A DNA stretch of 64,000 bases. It comes from JADKAC01 sp964492065. GTDB lineage: Bacteria > Bacteroidota > Bacteroidia > Chitinophagales > BACL12. The stretch lies in assembly GCA_964492065.1 (NCBI GenBank), contig CAZBHH010000013.1:3481-67480 (forward strand). Reading direction: 5' to 3'. Below are positions 10,001 through 17,850 of this stretch, in pieces (position 1 is the stretch's first letter; every line of letters starts with the position of its first letter). Below the pieces are notes generated by a model, which did no database searches, was not told the DNA's origin, and worked only from the letters and a program-made list of their open reading frames with translations. Both the position numbers and the translations under genes were made by a program.

Positions 10001-10048
10001 AGTGAGTATATTGAACCCGCAAAAGAGCAAAAAGAGGTATTTACGCAT
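7037..10048 (-). CDS. M1 family metallopeptidase with a probable C-terminal outer-membrane beta-barrel
   Basis: 1003 residues with an N-terminal signal peptide ending near AVAQ (residue 21). An aminopeptidase-N-like N-terminal beta domain precedes the thermolysin-like core: HEVGH at 367-371 (zinc histidines and catalytic Glu) and the third ligand E390 in MDEGIN, 18 residues later. The exopeptidase GxMEN loop appears as GAGMEYP (341-347). After about residue 640 the sequence changes to alternating hydrophobic/aromatic strands (GLGFWNS, YVFAPMYAF, SVFAAHYHV and so on) up to a C-terminal strand. This resembles an outer-membrane barrel, which would tether the peptidase to the outer membrane. The barrel is inferred from strand pattern only. 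Degrades peptides outside the cytoplasm. Confidence 0.88.
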   Translation of the reverse strand: MRKYLFLLFCGFNILTKAVAQTSSYWQQDVDYEIHVSLDDVNHMLGGDITITYTNNSPDTLHRIWMHVWPNAYKGTETALAREFATTKSFKMLEAKQSDFGFMDSLRFMVNGAAAGWNTETENPDIGVLQPQSPIFPGATVIITTPFRVKIPSSEFSRLGHSEQSYQITQWYPKPAVYDRKGWHPIPFLNQGEFYSEYGNFDVYITVPGNYIVAASGDLQTQSELEFLNQRAIATNAITTFPEDLTFPPSAAQTKTLHYKLENAHDFAWFADKRFHVLKGQVQLPLSQRTVTTWAYFTNLEGDLWKKSVDYLNRSVYSYSDWVGEYPWNVAQAVEGALSAGAGMEYPTITIIGRSGNARTLDNVITHEVGHNWFYGVLGSNERMHPWMDEGINSYYEYRYLDTYYGRGMDLSELGVENFPQVQLFEDKNIMQLSQILSAGLERMNKSQPVALPAPEYSTVNYGIIVYMKTAYLMGYLADFLGQSQFDRVMAQYYKEWKFKHPYPEDIREVLERETGEDLSWFFEGLLMGERSLDYRVKEVLVGKTVASVRIHNNTEIAAPFPVSLMNGDSVVRTEWQRGFLGTQSIFVQLPKGEKITHVRIDANETIPDYNRENNTSRLKGVLRKVEPLQIKPFLAPDNPYKTSITVAPLFGVNAHDGFMLGLGFWNSTFPAPKLEYVFAPMYAFKSKTLVGQGSVGLNVFPAKGAFNRMRLSVFAAHYHVGPHPEDAYFKLQPQLDLDIQPATFTSALTQYIQLKSAFIRENSFYAIAGDNSVIDYTFTEDNWYYSARYSLQRDDILFPLQVNVNGVAHEEFVNFSAEYIQKIKFPHYKRGIGMRVFAGYVFATGNAELDDRYALTLAGTNGAYDYAYNSIYLARNTEGAFLSNQMYRGNGFFKVPYYKPGVSTSDNVLVAMNLVVNIPKTPFALFGDFGFNGGQLPGNTSAFQYDAGLMVNLIENGLEIYFPLLASEDFPDLYAGNYTQYISCLINIDKLNLFEYLRTLKL

Positions 10049-10072
10049 GATTATGAACGCTTGTTTATTGCC

Positions 10073-10080
10073 GGCGAAGT
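10073..10080 (-). promoter_or_regulatory. Putative -7 box for the M1 peptidase gene
   Basis: Minus-strand TAACTTCG, one base from TAnnTTTG, 25-32 bp upstream of the start at 10048. The same TTCG variant occurs before other genes here (60834, 62324), suggesting it is tolerated in this organism. Confidence 0.35.
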
Positions 10081-10131
10081 TAATAAGAATGCGTTGGAAC
10101 TGATTTAACCGCTTTTTCCGTTGATTAACCG

Positions 10132-10139
10132 TAAATTTG
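10132..10139 (+). promoter_or_regulatory. Putative -7 box for the TPR protein gene
   Basis: TAAATTTG is an exact TAnnTTTG match ending 7 bp before the ATG at 10147, implying a very short or absent leader. A T-run about 15 bp upstream could serve as the -33 region. Confidence 0.45.
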
Positions 10140-10146
10140 TACCGCT

Positions 10147-11562
10147 ATGCACAAGCCTGATTTTGATGATTTTGCCGATGAAACTGACCTGGTTGAATTG
10201 ATTGAGTTGTTCGAGCACTTCATCGAAACAAAAGAGCAGCATTTTTTCGACGAAGAAGCCCTGGAACGCATTCTCGGGTTCTATGAAATGCGCCACGATT
10301 TTGAAAAAATGGAATTGGTGGCGAATTACGCTATCGAACAAAACCCGTATTCTTCCGAATTCCTGATCCGCAAGGCTGAACTGCTGTTGCAAAAAAAGGA
10401 ATACACCGCCTGTCTCGAATGGCTGGAGAAAGCAAACATCTTAGACAGCCGGGATATTGACATCTATCTCATCAAAAGCGATGTGTTTATCGAGACAAAT
10501 GCAATTGATGCCGCCCGTGAGATTTTGGAATATGCCTTACAAGTGGTTGACACCGACGAGCACGATGTGATCTATGCGCAATTGTGCGATATTTTCGAGA
10601 TGAAAGAGGATTTTGAATCCGCCTATGAAGTTTTGGAGAAAGCCCTCACCCTGAATCCGCAAAGCGAAGATGCGCTGCATAAAACGGCGCATATTGTGGA
10701 TATGACAGACAAATTTGAAGAGAGCATTTTACTGCATACAAAAATCCTTGAAAAAGACCCTTACCTCTGGTTGGCCTGGTACAACCTCGGCCGGGCTTAT
10801 ACCGGCATCGGGTTATTTGAAAAGGCGATAGAAGCCTTTGAATTCGTAAATGCCATTAACGAAGATTACGATCTCGCTTACCGCGAAGCTGCGGAAGTGT
10901 ATTACCGCAAAGAAGAGTTTGATAAGGCGATACGCATGTTCGAAACAGCTCATGAAAAAAGCGGTGGCTTTGAAGATTACAGCTTCCGCATCGGCTTATG
11001 CTACGAACGGATGGAGCGGCTGAAAGAAGCGAGATTCCAATACAGGAAATCGGTGCGGTTCGATCCGTTTTTAGATGAAGCGCTCTTTCGCATCGGCGAA
11101 ACATACCGCCTGGAAGGGCGCTATGAGGCCGCAATCGTCAATTACAAAAAAGCGTTGAAAATCGACGAAGAAAACGATTTTTATCTGACGGCACTCATAC
11201 GGTTGTATCAAAAGACCGACCGTCCCGAAGAGGCGTTGATATACCAGCGCAGGCTCGTTAACTGCCGTGCGGATGTTCCGGGATATTGGGTGGATCTCAT
11301 TGAATGGTTGTACTTATACGAAGCTTTCGGCGAGGCGCTGGAAGTTATAACCGACGCATTTAACCGCTGCGGCGCTTTTGTGGAATTTTACTACCTGCAA
11401 AGCTTGTTGCTATGGAGAACAGGAAAACACAAGGAAAGTTTAGGTGCGCTGGAGCACGCTTTGACAACGGATAACAAACACTTCGGGATACTCATTGACC
11501 TGGACGCCGAGTTTTGCCAATTACCCGATGTATTGGCGCTGGTGCATTTATATAAAAATTAA
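10147..11562 (+). CDS. Tetratricopeptide repeat protein
   Basis: 471 residues, soluble, no signal peptide, acidic N-terminus. From about residue 60 the protein is a series of 34-residue helix-turn-helix repeats with the TPR pattern (W.LG..Y...G....A...F..A), clearest at WLAWYNLGRAYTGIGLFEKA (about residues 200-219) and in the repeats that follow. At least ten repeats can be counted. TPR proteins act as scaffolds for protein complexes; no partner is shown here. Homologues of similar length are common single genes in Bacteroidota. The gene's last 4 bp overlap the end of the convergent methyltransferase gene. Confidence 0.85.
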   Translation: MHKPDFDDFADETDLVELIELFEHFIETKEQHFFDEEALERILGFYEMRHDFEKMELVANYAIEQNPYSSEFLIRKAELLLQKKEYTACLEWLEKANILDSRDIDIYLIKSDVFIETNAIDAAREILEYALQVVDTDEHDVIYAQLCDIFEMKEDFESAYEVLEKALTLNPQSEDALHKTAHIVDMTDKFEESILLHTKILEKDPYLWLAWYNLGRAYTGIGLFEKAIEAFEFVNAINEDYDLAYREAAEVYYRKEEFDKAIRMFETAHEKSGGFEDYSFRIGLCYERMERLKEARFQYRKSVRFDPFLDEALFRIGETYRLEGRYEAAIVNYKKALKIDEENDFYLTALIRLYQKTDRPEEALIYQRRLVNCRADVPGYWVDLIEWLYLYEAFGEALEVITDAFNRCGAFVEFYYLQSLLLWRTGKHKESLGALEHALTTDNKHFGILIDLDAEFCQLPDVLALVHLYKN

Positions 11563-12143
11563 AGCGACCTTTTTTCCAGGCAGATAAATAATTCGCTGCC
11601 TGCTCGCGGCTCTATGGAATTGTAGCAGGGCGCAAACGTGTGGAAGCGGAATAGTGGTTCGAAAATTTTCCGGTACTCCCCGGCAGTACCGCCAAACGGA
11701 GGGCCTTCCTTATCGAATGCCCTGTTGAACAACACGCCTGTAAGTTTACCGGAAGGTACCAACAGTGAGTGCATCTTCAAAGCATACGCTTCCCTGTCCG
11801 AAGGTTGCAATGCACAAAAAAATGTCTGCTCAATAATGAGATCGAATTGACCATCCAGGGCAAAAAAATCGGAATGTATCAATCGAATAGATGTATTGCC
11901 TTTGAATTTCTCCCTCAACCTGTCAATGGCAACTTCGGAAATATCCACAACAGTGATATGTGTAAAACCCGATTGCAACAGGTACTCCGCCTCATGGGCA
12001 TTGCCGCATCCGGGAATTAGTACAGAGACATTCCGGTCTTTCAATTGATCGATATACGCCTGTAACGGAGGCGAAACCCCACCGAGATCCCAGCCGGTAT
12101 TGCCCTCGATATAACGGCTGTCCCAGAATTGCGCATCTAACAT
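11559..12143 (-). CDS. SAM-dependent methyltransferase, thiopurine methyltransferase (TPMT) family
   Basis: 194 residues. The start DAQFWDSRYIEGNTGWDLGGVSPPL is diagnostic of the TPMT-like family (a W..RY..G.T.WD.G..SP motif). SAM binding is shown by VLIPGCGNAHEAEYL (motif I) and the acidic residue in ITVVDIS. In bacteria such enzymes methylate thiols, selenide or tellurite, or other small nucleophiles; the substrate cannot be told here. Convergent with the TPR gene, with stop codons overlapping by 4 bp. No paired terminator is visible between them. Confidence 0.85.
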   Translation of the reverse strand: MLDAQFWDSRYIEGNTGWDLGGVSPPLQAYIDQLKDRNVSVLIPGCGNAHEAEYLLQSGFTHITVVDISEVAIDRLREKFKGNTSIRLIHSDFFALDGQFDLIIEQTFFCALQPSDREAYALKMHSLLVPSGKLTGVLFNRAFDKEGPPFGGTAGEYRKIFEPLFRFHTFAPCYNSIEPRAGSELFICLEKRSL

Positions 12144-12234
12144 GGCTATAAAATTACCATTCTCCGGCTAAACCGATGGTTTAATATTTTGAGGCAATAT
12201 AAAATAATACCCAATCAGAGTTAGCTATGTTTTC

Positions 12235-12242
12235 TAATTTTG
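12235..12242 (+). promoter_or_regulatory. Putative -7 box for the comA-like operon
   Basis: TAATTTTG matches TAnnTTTG. Transcription would begin near 12249, just ahead of ATG 12264 and downstream of the in-frame TTG at 12240, so this box decides the start in favour of 12264. Confidence 0.5.
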
Positions 12243-12263
12243 CGCCAATCAAAAAATGCAAGT

Positions 12264-13025
12264 ATGAATTTCGAAATGAGCAATTTACCTCCCCGCAATA
12301 CAAAACCGAGAACTCTGGGTATCACGATGGTAATGGATAAAGGGATGAGTGTAAGGGAGGCTGAAGACCTGATGAGCGTGGGGGAACCTTATATTGACCT
12401 GATAAAACTCGGCTTCGGAACCGCTTTTGTTACGCCGCATCTCGAAAAAAAACTTGCCGTTTATAAAAGCGCCAATATGCCCGTGTATTTGGGCGGCACC
12501 ATGTTCGAAGCATTTGTCATACGCAACCAGTTTGACGATTACATGCGCTTACTCGATAAGTACAAATTGGAATTTGCAGAAGTGAGCGACGGTTCAATCG
12601 ATTTAGACCACGATAAAAAATGCGAATACATCCGCAAATTATCGGCGCACTACAACGTATTGTCAGAGGTGGGTTCAAAAGACGATAAAAAAGTACTGGC
12701 GCCGTATGTGTGGATAGATCTGATGACCAGGGAAATTGCCGCCGGCAGTTTTAAAGTAATTGCAGAGGCGAGAGAGAGCGGCACTGTAGGCATATACCGC
12801 GAAAAAGGAGAAGTGCGTGGCGATTTGATCGATGAAATACTCACTAAAGTACCCCAGGAAAAAATCATCTGGGAAGCGCCGATTAAATCACAACAGGTAT
12901 GGTTTATCAAGCTATTGGGAAGCAACGTGAATCTCGGCAATATTGCCCCCAATGAAGTAATTGCCCTTGAGACATTGCGCATGGGATTGCGGGGAGACAC
13001 GTTTCATCACTTCCTCAAAAAATAA
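12264..13025 (+). CDS. Phosphosulfolactate synthase family protein (ComA-like)
   Basis: 253 residues, a TIM-barrel of the ComA family. Motifs include RTLGITMVMDKG at the start, the LIKLGFGTAFV strand, GGTMFEAF, the FAEVSDGSIDL segment with its acidic residues, and VLSEVGSKD. In methanogens ComA adds sulfite to phosphoenolpyruvate to give (R)-phosphosulfolactate, the first step of coenzyme M synthesis. Bacteroidota do not make coenzyme M as far as is known, so the product here may feed a sulfonate such as sulfolactate; this is inference. Followed closely by the DUF368 gene (5 bp) and aroE (16 bp), suggesting one transcript. No ComB or ComC partner is in the window. Confidence 0.82.
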   Translation: MNFEMSNLPPRNTKPRTLGITMVMDKGMSVREAEDLMSVGEPYIDLIKLGFGTAFVTPHLEKKLAVYKSANMPVYLGGTMFEAFVIRNQFDDYMRLLDKYKLEFAEVSDGSIDLDHDKKCEYIRKLSAHYNVLSEVGSKDDKKVLAPYVWIDLMTREIAAGSFKVIAEARESGTVGIYREKGEVRGDLIDEILTKVPQEKIIWEAPIKSQQVWFIKLLGSNVNLGNIAPNEVIALETLRMGLRGDTFHHFLKK

Positions 13026-13030
13026 ACAGA

Positions 13031-13969
13031 ATGCTCAACTTAATTAAGAAGTATTATACCCTTACGCTCAAAGGGCTGGCTATGGGTGCGGCTGATGTGG
13101 TGCCCGGCGTGTCGGGAGGTACCATTGCTTTTATATCAGGTATTTATGAGGAACTGATAGACTCGATCAAGGCAATTGATTTGCAGGCGTTCAAACTGCT
13201 GTTTACGAAAGGTATTCCCTCCTTCTGGAAAAAAATTAACGGATGGTTTTTATTGTTCCTGGTTTTGGGTATCGGCATCAGTATTATTTCGCTTTCCAAA
13301 CTTATTCTGTACCTGCTCAACAACTATCCCACACTGCTTTGGTCATTCTTCTTCGGGTTGGTAGTCGCATCGGCAATTTACGTGGGTACTACCATTAAGA
13401 AATGGAATGTGCAGATAGTAATCGGGCTGCTGGCAGGCGGCGCACTGGCCTATTATATTACTATTGCCACACCCACACAAGGGCCTACCGAGTTATGGTT
13501 TGTTTTTGTTACAGGCGCAATTGCTATCTGCGCCATGATCCTGCCCGGCATTTCCGGTAGTTTTATCATGTTGCTGATGGGCATGTACGAATTTATACTG
13601 AATTCCCTTACTTCATTGAAAATAGCCGTAATACTCACTTTCATAGCCGGTGCATCTATCGGCATTATCAGCTTTTCTCACCTGTTGTCATGGATGCTGC
13701 GCAAGTATCACAATGTAACTATTTCCATTCTCACCGGGTTCATGGTCGGCTCGCTGAATAAAGTCTGGCCCTGGAAACAGGTGATGGAGACTAAAATAGT
13801 CCACGGCAAAGAAGTTGTGATGAAAGAAATAAATGTATTACCCGCTGCGTATTCGGAAGTAACCGGGAAACCCGATTACCTGATTCCATGTATCCTGCTC
13901 ATGCTTTTTGGCTTAGTATCCATATTTACTATTGAATACTTTGCCGGCAAAAAAAAGAAATTAATTTGA
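13031..13969 (+). CDS. DUF368 family membrane protein (PopT-type polyprenyl-phosphate transporter)
   Basis: 312 residues with about eight hydrophobic segments. The two half-repeat signature motifs of DUF368 are visible: MGAADVVPGVSGGTIAFISG near the N-terminus and CAMILPGISGSFIMLLMGMY in the middle. Members were recently shown to recycle undecaprenyl phosphate across the inner membrane for cell-wall and polysaccharide synthesis. The C-terminus ends in a cytoplasmic lysine-rich tail (AGKKKKLI). Lies between the comA-like gene and aroE with only 5 and 16 bp gaps, so probably co-transcribed, although no functional link to those genes is evident. Family assignment is firm; activity is by analogy. 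Confidence 0.9.
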   Translation: MLNLIKKYYTLTLKGLAMGAADVVPGVSGGTIAFISGIYEELIDSIKAIDLQAFKLLFTKGIPSFWKKINGWFLLFLVLGIGISIISLSKLILYLLNNYPTLLWSFFFGLVVASAIYVGTTIKKWNVQIVIGLLAGGALAYYITIATPTQGPTELWFVFVTGAIAICAMILPGISGSFIMLLMGMYEFILNSLTSLKIAVILTFIAGASIGIISFSHLLSWMLRKYHNVTISILTGFMVGSLNKVWPWKQVMETKIVHGKEVVMKEINVLPAAYSEVTGKPDYLIPCILLMLFGLVSIFTIEYFAGKKKKLI

Positions 13970-13985
13970 TACAACCTTCTATACC

Positions 13986-14714
13986 ATGCGACGGTTTGGC
14001 TTAATCGGGTATCCTTTGACGCATTCTTTTTCCGCCGACTATTTCCAGGCGAAATTCAGGGAGCTGGAAATTACAGATTGCCAATATGAGTTATTTGAAT
14101 TGAATGAAATCGATTACGTAAAACTGTTGTTTCAATCTTATACTGATCTCGAGGGATTAAACGTTACCATCCCTTACAAAGAGAGTATAATCCCCTATCT
14201 GGACGATTTGGATGAAGCTGCGGGGGCAATAGGTGCGGTAAATTGTATTCAGATCAAAAATGGGATAAAGACCGGTTTTAATACCGATTATCTCGGATTC
14301 ACAGGTTCACTTAAACATATTGATTTCAGCAATAAAACCGCTCTTGTATTCGGCAATGGAGGCGCATCGAAAGCGGTACAATTCGGCTTGAATTTAATGG
14401 GCTTTCGGACCACCGTCGTTTCGAGGCAACCGTCGAAAGAGCAATTGGGATATGCGGAACTTACAGGTGCAATCATTGCAGAGACGGGGCTGCTCATCAA
14501 CACAACGCCGCTGGGCATGTATCCCGAAGTAGAGGCAAAACCGGGAATACCGTACACTCACATCCACGCCGGACAATGGGCATACGATTTAATCTACAAT
14601 CCCACAATTACAAAATTCCTTGAAGCCGCCGCGGCTCAGGGCGCACAGACAATTAACGGTGCAGCTATGTTGAAAATACAAGCGGAAGAGAGCTGGAATA
14701 TATGGAATGCGTAG
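13986..14714 (+). CDS. aroE: Shikimate dehydrogenase
   Basis: 242 residues. Substrate-binding N-domain motifs GLIGYPLTHSFSADYF (shikimate-binding SxS region) and GLNVTIPYKE with the catalytic lysine; the NADP-binding domain shows ALVFGNGGASKAV (GxGGxxxA) and the NTTPLGMYP signature. It reduces 3-dehydroshikimate to shikimate with NADPH in aromatic amino acid synthesis. Slightly shorter than E. coli AroE (272) as usual in Bacteroidota. Cytosolic. The stop codon abuts the stop codon of the convergent DUF6089 gene with no base between and no terminator visible. Confidence 0.93.
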   Translation: MRRFGLIGYPLTHSFSADYFQAKFRELEITDCQYELFELNEIDYVKLLFQSYTDLEGLNVTIPYKESIIPYLDDLDEAAGAIGAVNCIQIKNGIKTGFNTDYLGFTGSLKHIDFSNKTALVFGNGGASKAVQFGLNLMGFRTTVVSRQPSKEQLGYAELTGAIIAETGLLINTTPLGMYPEVEAKPGIPYTHIHAGQWAYDLIYNPTITKFLEAAAAQGAQTINGAAMLKIQAEESWNIWNA

Positions 14715-15620
14715 TTAATTTTTTTCATTAAAATAGCATTTCAAATTACTCTTGTATTTTTTAGTAACCGTAAAGTGATACGTCAGCGTAAACATCCCGC
14801 CAAAAATATAGGTATCGTTATTGGCAGGGTTGCCCCTGCCATTTTCCGGAAGTGTCCAGGTGGGTTGTGAACCGTCAGACCTGTCGGACAGAGCTGCGGC
14901 CATTGCGGCGGTTTCGGGATCCAGATATTCATAAAAATAATTGGGGTTCGCATAAGTACCGCTGACATCGTCAATATAATCCGTAGTTGTAAACCGGCAC
15001 GCCATTTCCAGGCCGACAACCCAATCATTATCCAGTAAATATCTAAAGCCGCCACCTATCGGAAAGCAAGCCTGCAACCGGGAGTATTTTTTCTTATCGG
15101 GGTAAGCGGGCAGTCCCTGCCCTTCGGTGCCTAATGGTTGCAGAGCCACCCATTGCCCGTTGTAATACGCCTGTGGATTAAACCAGAACCCGCCGACACC
15201 TCCATAAATATAAGGCGTCATTTTCTTCTTGTAAGGGCCGGAAAACCGGCTCAGTCCTATTTCAACCATAGCCGAAGCTTCTACAATGGGCGATTTAAAA
15301 CTCAGGTTCCTATAGTGCCTCCATGCGTTTTCCGTCAATGCATCATCACCCCTTAATTGCGCATAGGTTAAATTATACCTGAAAGCGATGTGTGGTACTA
15401 CTTCCTGCCTGTAAATAAATCCGATGGAAGCACGGGTAATCTGCGGGTCTATATCCCACCAAAAGGCACGTCCAATATTTTTTGAGCCGCCGAGGTCGCC
15501 GAGAAAGGAGGAAATGCCCAGGTTAATTCCATATTCGTGATTGCGCTCTTTGGACTGCGCCGTTGCACTTATGGCAATGCCGATAACAAACACGTAAAAT
15601 ACCAGACATCTTTCAGCCAT
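14715..15620 (-). CDS. DUF6089 family outer-membrane beta-barrel protein (downstream paralogue)
   Basis: 301 residues. A signal peptide (LVFYVFVIGIAISATAQS) precedes NHEYGINLGISSFLGDLGGS, the hallmark opening of DUF6089-type barrels in Bacteroidota, followed by repeated amphipathic strands and a GGVGGFWFNP segment. Location is predicted to be the outer membrane; function is unknown. It is clearly homologous along its length to the next gene upstream (15803-16654): both share FLGDLGG, LTY..LRG.D, the ALQPLGTEGQGLP loop and the DY.DDVS.TY segment. The pair is a tandem duplication. The C-terminus (KYKSNLKCYFNEKN) extends beyond the shared barrel end. Confidence 0.8.
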   Translation of the reverse strand: MAERCLVFYVFVIGIAISATAQSKERNHEYGINLGISSFLGDLGGSKNIGRAFWWDIDPQITRASIGFIYRQEVVPHIAFRYNLTYAQLRGDDALTENAWRHYRNLSFKSPIVEASAMVEIGLSRFSGPYKKKMTPYIYGGVGGFWFNPQAYYNGQWVALQPLGTEGQGLPAYPDKKKYSRLQACFPIGGGFRYLLDNDWVVGLEMACRFTTTDYIDDVSGTYANPNYFYEYLDPETAAMAAALSDRSDGSQPTWTLPENGRGNPANNDTYIFGGMFTLTYHFTVTKKYKSNLKCYFNEKN

Positions 15621-15686
15621 AGGCGTTAATTTTCATTTGGGTCCTAACCATAGCAAAACCTAAAAATAATTGTTTGGCATTGATTC

Positions 15687-15737
15687 AAAAAAAAAAACCG
15701 GAATTCGCAAAGTGAATATACAATGCGAAATCCGGTT
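15687..15737 (-). terminator. Rho-independent terminator after the upstream DUF6089 gene
   Basis: On the minus strand, AACCGGATTTCGC pairs with GCGAATTCCGGTT (one mismatch, 13-bp stem) and is followed by a run of T (the A-run 15687-15697 on the plus strand). It lies 66 bp past the stop of the 15803-16654 gene and would separate the two DUF6089 paralogues transcriptionally, so the downstream one needs its own promoter or read-through. Confidence 0.75.
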
Positions 15738-15802
15738 GCTTTAAAGGATGACTCAGCGGTTCAATATGCGCTTCCGCCCGGGGGAACCCTGCTCAGGCAT
15801 CG

Positions 15803-16654
15803 TTACCTGTAGCTGCTTTTAATAAAATGATAAGTGGCTGTCACCATTCCCATAAAGTAAGTGTCGTTATGGTCTGCACTGCCCCTCTTTGCGTACTCCG
15901 GCGCCTCTCTATCCATCCTGTTCGACAGGTTAGCTGCAAGAGTAGCTGTGGCAAGGTCGTAAGCCTGGTAGAAATAATCCGAATTCGGATAGGTAGTACT
16001 CACATCATCCAGGTAATCGGTACTCGATAAGCGCCAGGTCAGCTCTGCGCCGAAGACCCATCCGAAGTCCGTGAGAAACCGCACGCCTGCGCCAAAGGGC
16101 AGCACCGCCTGCACTCTCTTATACTTCTGGCGCTCGGGATACTCGGGCAATCCCTGTCCTTCCGTGCCGAGCGGTTGCAGCGCTATCCAGTAGCCATCGT
16201 ATTCGGCTTTGGGATTGAAATACAACAAACCGCCGCCTGCAAATACATAGGGCGTGAAATACTTCCGGTCTCTGCCGCTAAACCGGAATAAACTGTATTC
16301 GAGCATAGCGGTAGCTTCCCATACATTTGATTTAAAATGCAGGTTGCGCTCTTTTCGGGATTCGTTCTCCGAGTAGGCATCATTGCCCCTGAGAATCGTA
16401 TAGGTGAGATTTGTTCTGAATCCGAAATTCGGAACAATCTCCGCACGGTAGAGAAACGATGCGGCAGGCGCTATGGACTGCATATCCAAATCGTGTAAGA
16501 ATGCTTTTCCGATTCCGGCGCCGCCACCCAGATCACCCAAAAAATAGGTAACCCCCGTAGAAAATCCGATTTCGTGGTTAAGGCGTATGCGCTGCGAATA
16601 GGCAATTGAAACAAAGAAAATGAAGCAAAGTGTAATGTGTAAGTGTCTTTTCAT
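15803..16654 (-). CDS. DUF6089 family outer-membrane beta-barrel protein (upstream paralogue)
   Basis: 283 residues with a signal peptide (MKRHLHITLCFIFFVSIAYSQ). Starts with NHEIGFSTGVTYFLGDLGGG and continues through alternating strands typical of an eight- to ten-stranded barrel, ending in an aromatic-rich strand (TYFMGMVTATYHFI). Paralogue of the gene at 14715-15620, sharing the ALQPLGTEGQGLP loop and conserved SSTDYLDDVS segment. Predicted to sit in the outer membrane; role unknown. No recognisable -7 promoter box was found in the 70 bp upstream. Confident of family, not of function. Confidence 0.8.
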   Translation of the reverse strand: MKRHLHITLCFIFFVSIAYSQRIRLNHEIGFSTGVTYFLGDLGGGAGIGKAFLHDLDMQSIAPAASFLYRAEIVPNFGFRTNLTYTILRGNDAYSENESRKERNLHFKSNVWEATAMLEYSLFRFSGRDRKYFTPYVFAGGGLLYFNPKAEYDGYWIALQPLGTEGQGLPEYPERQKYKRVQAVLPFGAGVRFLTDFGWVFGAELTWRLSSTDYLDDVSTTYPNSDYFYQAYDLATATLAANLSNRMDREAPEYAKRGSADHNDTYFMGMVTATYHFIKSSYR

Positions 16655-16725
16655 AACATTAGTGTTGAGCTATTAAATAAATAGGTTATTGTTCCATGAA
16701 TTACTCAGTAATCCATTGACCAAAA

Positions 16726-17850
16726 CTATTTAATATAACTTCTAATCACTTTGCATATATCCGTAATTGTGACAGCACTAATATTATAGAATAATGGAAG
16801 CCTGACAAGGTGTTCAGAAACAAATTCGGTGTGCTTCATTTTACCGGCAACAGAATATTTTCTTCCAAAAGGCGAGTTATGTAAGGGCTCGTAGTGTTTC
16901 AACGCCATAAACCCGGACTGTTGCAATTGGCGGATTACTCCGGCCGCCCGGCCGGGTCCTGAAATCAAAATATGGAATTGATTTCCATTTTTTGTAATAT
17001 CATCATTAAAATCAGGTATTTTAATATCATGTTGTAATTCTGGTATTTGTAACAAGTCAAAGTAGAGGTTCCAGCTCTGCCTCCTGTTATCCAGAATTGC
17101 TTCCATTGCCAATAATTGCGCATAGAGAAATGCGGCATTCAATTCGGAAGGCAGGAAGGAGGAGCCTAATCCCACCCAGTTGTATTTATCAATTTCCCCT
17201 CGTTTAAATGCCACCCGGCTCGTTCCTTTTTCCCACAACACTTCGGCTTTTGTAATGTAATTTGTGTCATTTATGACTAACATACCGCCTTCACCGCAGG
17301 TGATGCTTTTGGATTCGTGAAAAGAAAATGCCGCAAAATGTCCGAAAGCGCCGAGTGGCTTCCCTTTGAAATACCCATCGACAGCATGGGCACAATCTTC
17401 AATTAAAAACAAATTGTATTTCTGCACTAATCCCATAATGGCATCCATATCACAGGCATAACCGCCGTAATGCACAATGACCAAGGCACGGGTGTGTGGA
17501 GTAATAGCTGTTTCAATCAGCGAAACATCAATATTGGGGATATTCAAATTGCAATCCGCGAAAACGATATGTGCGCCACGCAGTGCAAATGCATTTGCCA
17601 TGGAGGGGAAAGTGTAAGAAGGCATTATCACTTCATCGCCCGGTTGAATATCGCAGAGCAAGGCGCTCATCTCCAATGCTGCAGTGCATGATGTGGTCAA
17701 AAGCGTTTTTGGAAATCCATAGCGCTGTTCAAAAAATCCCTGGCATTGCTGAGTATAATATCCGTTGCCGGATATTTGTCCACGTTGCAATGCATCCTGC
17801 ATGAACTGCATCTCTGTGCCTATGCATGTCGGTATGTTAAAAGGTATCAT
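16726..17850 (-). CDS. dTDP-4-amino-4,6-dideoxygalactose transaminase (DegT/DnrJ/EryC1 family)
   Basis: 374 residues. PLP-dependent sugar aminotransferase: IPFNIPTCIGTE start, LLTTSCTAALEMSALL (substrate/PLP loop), GDEVIMPSYTFPSMANAF, LIEDCAHAVDG (PLP-contacting Asp) and the Schiff-base lysine in FSFHESKSITCGEGG. The pattern SYTF.S.ANAF and the FHE.K.....EGG motif fit the RffA/WecE subgroup, which makes dTDP-fucosamine for O-antigen or enterobacterial-common-antigen-like glycans. It overlaps the GT2 gene upstream by 4 bp (ATGA), so the two are translationally coupled and probably build the same glycan. Slightly lower GC than the flanking genes. Confidence 0.88.
   Translation of the reverse strand: MIPFNIPTCIGTEMQFMQDALQRGQISGNGYYTQQCQGFFEQRYGFPKTLLTTSCTAALEMSALLCDIQPGDEVIMPSYTFPSMANAFALRGAHIVFADCNLNIPNIDVSLIETAITPHTRALVIVHYGGYACDMDAIMGLVQKYNLFLIEDCAHAVDGYFKGKPLGAFGHFAAFSFHESKSITCGEGGMLVINDTNYITKAEVLWEKGTSRVAFKRGEIDKYNWVGLGSSFLPSELNAAFLYAQLLAMEAILDNRRQSWNLYFDLLQIPELQHDIKIPDFNDDITKNGNQFHILISGPGRAAGVIRQLQQSGFMALKHYEPLHNSPFGRKYSVAGKMKHTEFVSEHLVRLPLFYNISAVTITDICKVIRSYIK

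Noticed and set aside
12240..12263. TTG at 12240 as start of the ComA-like protein
   Set aside because: It lies inside the predicted -7 box, so it would not be on the transcript; ATG 12264 fits the family N-terminus.
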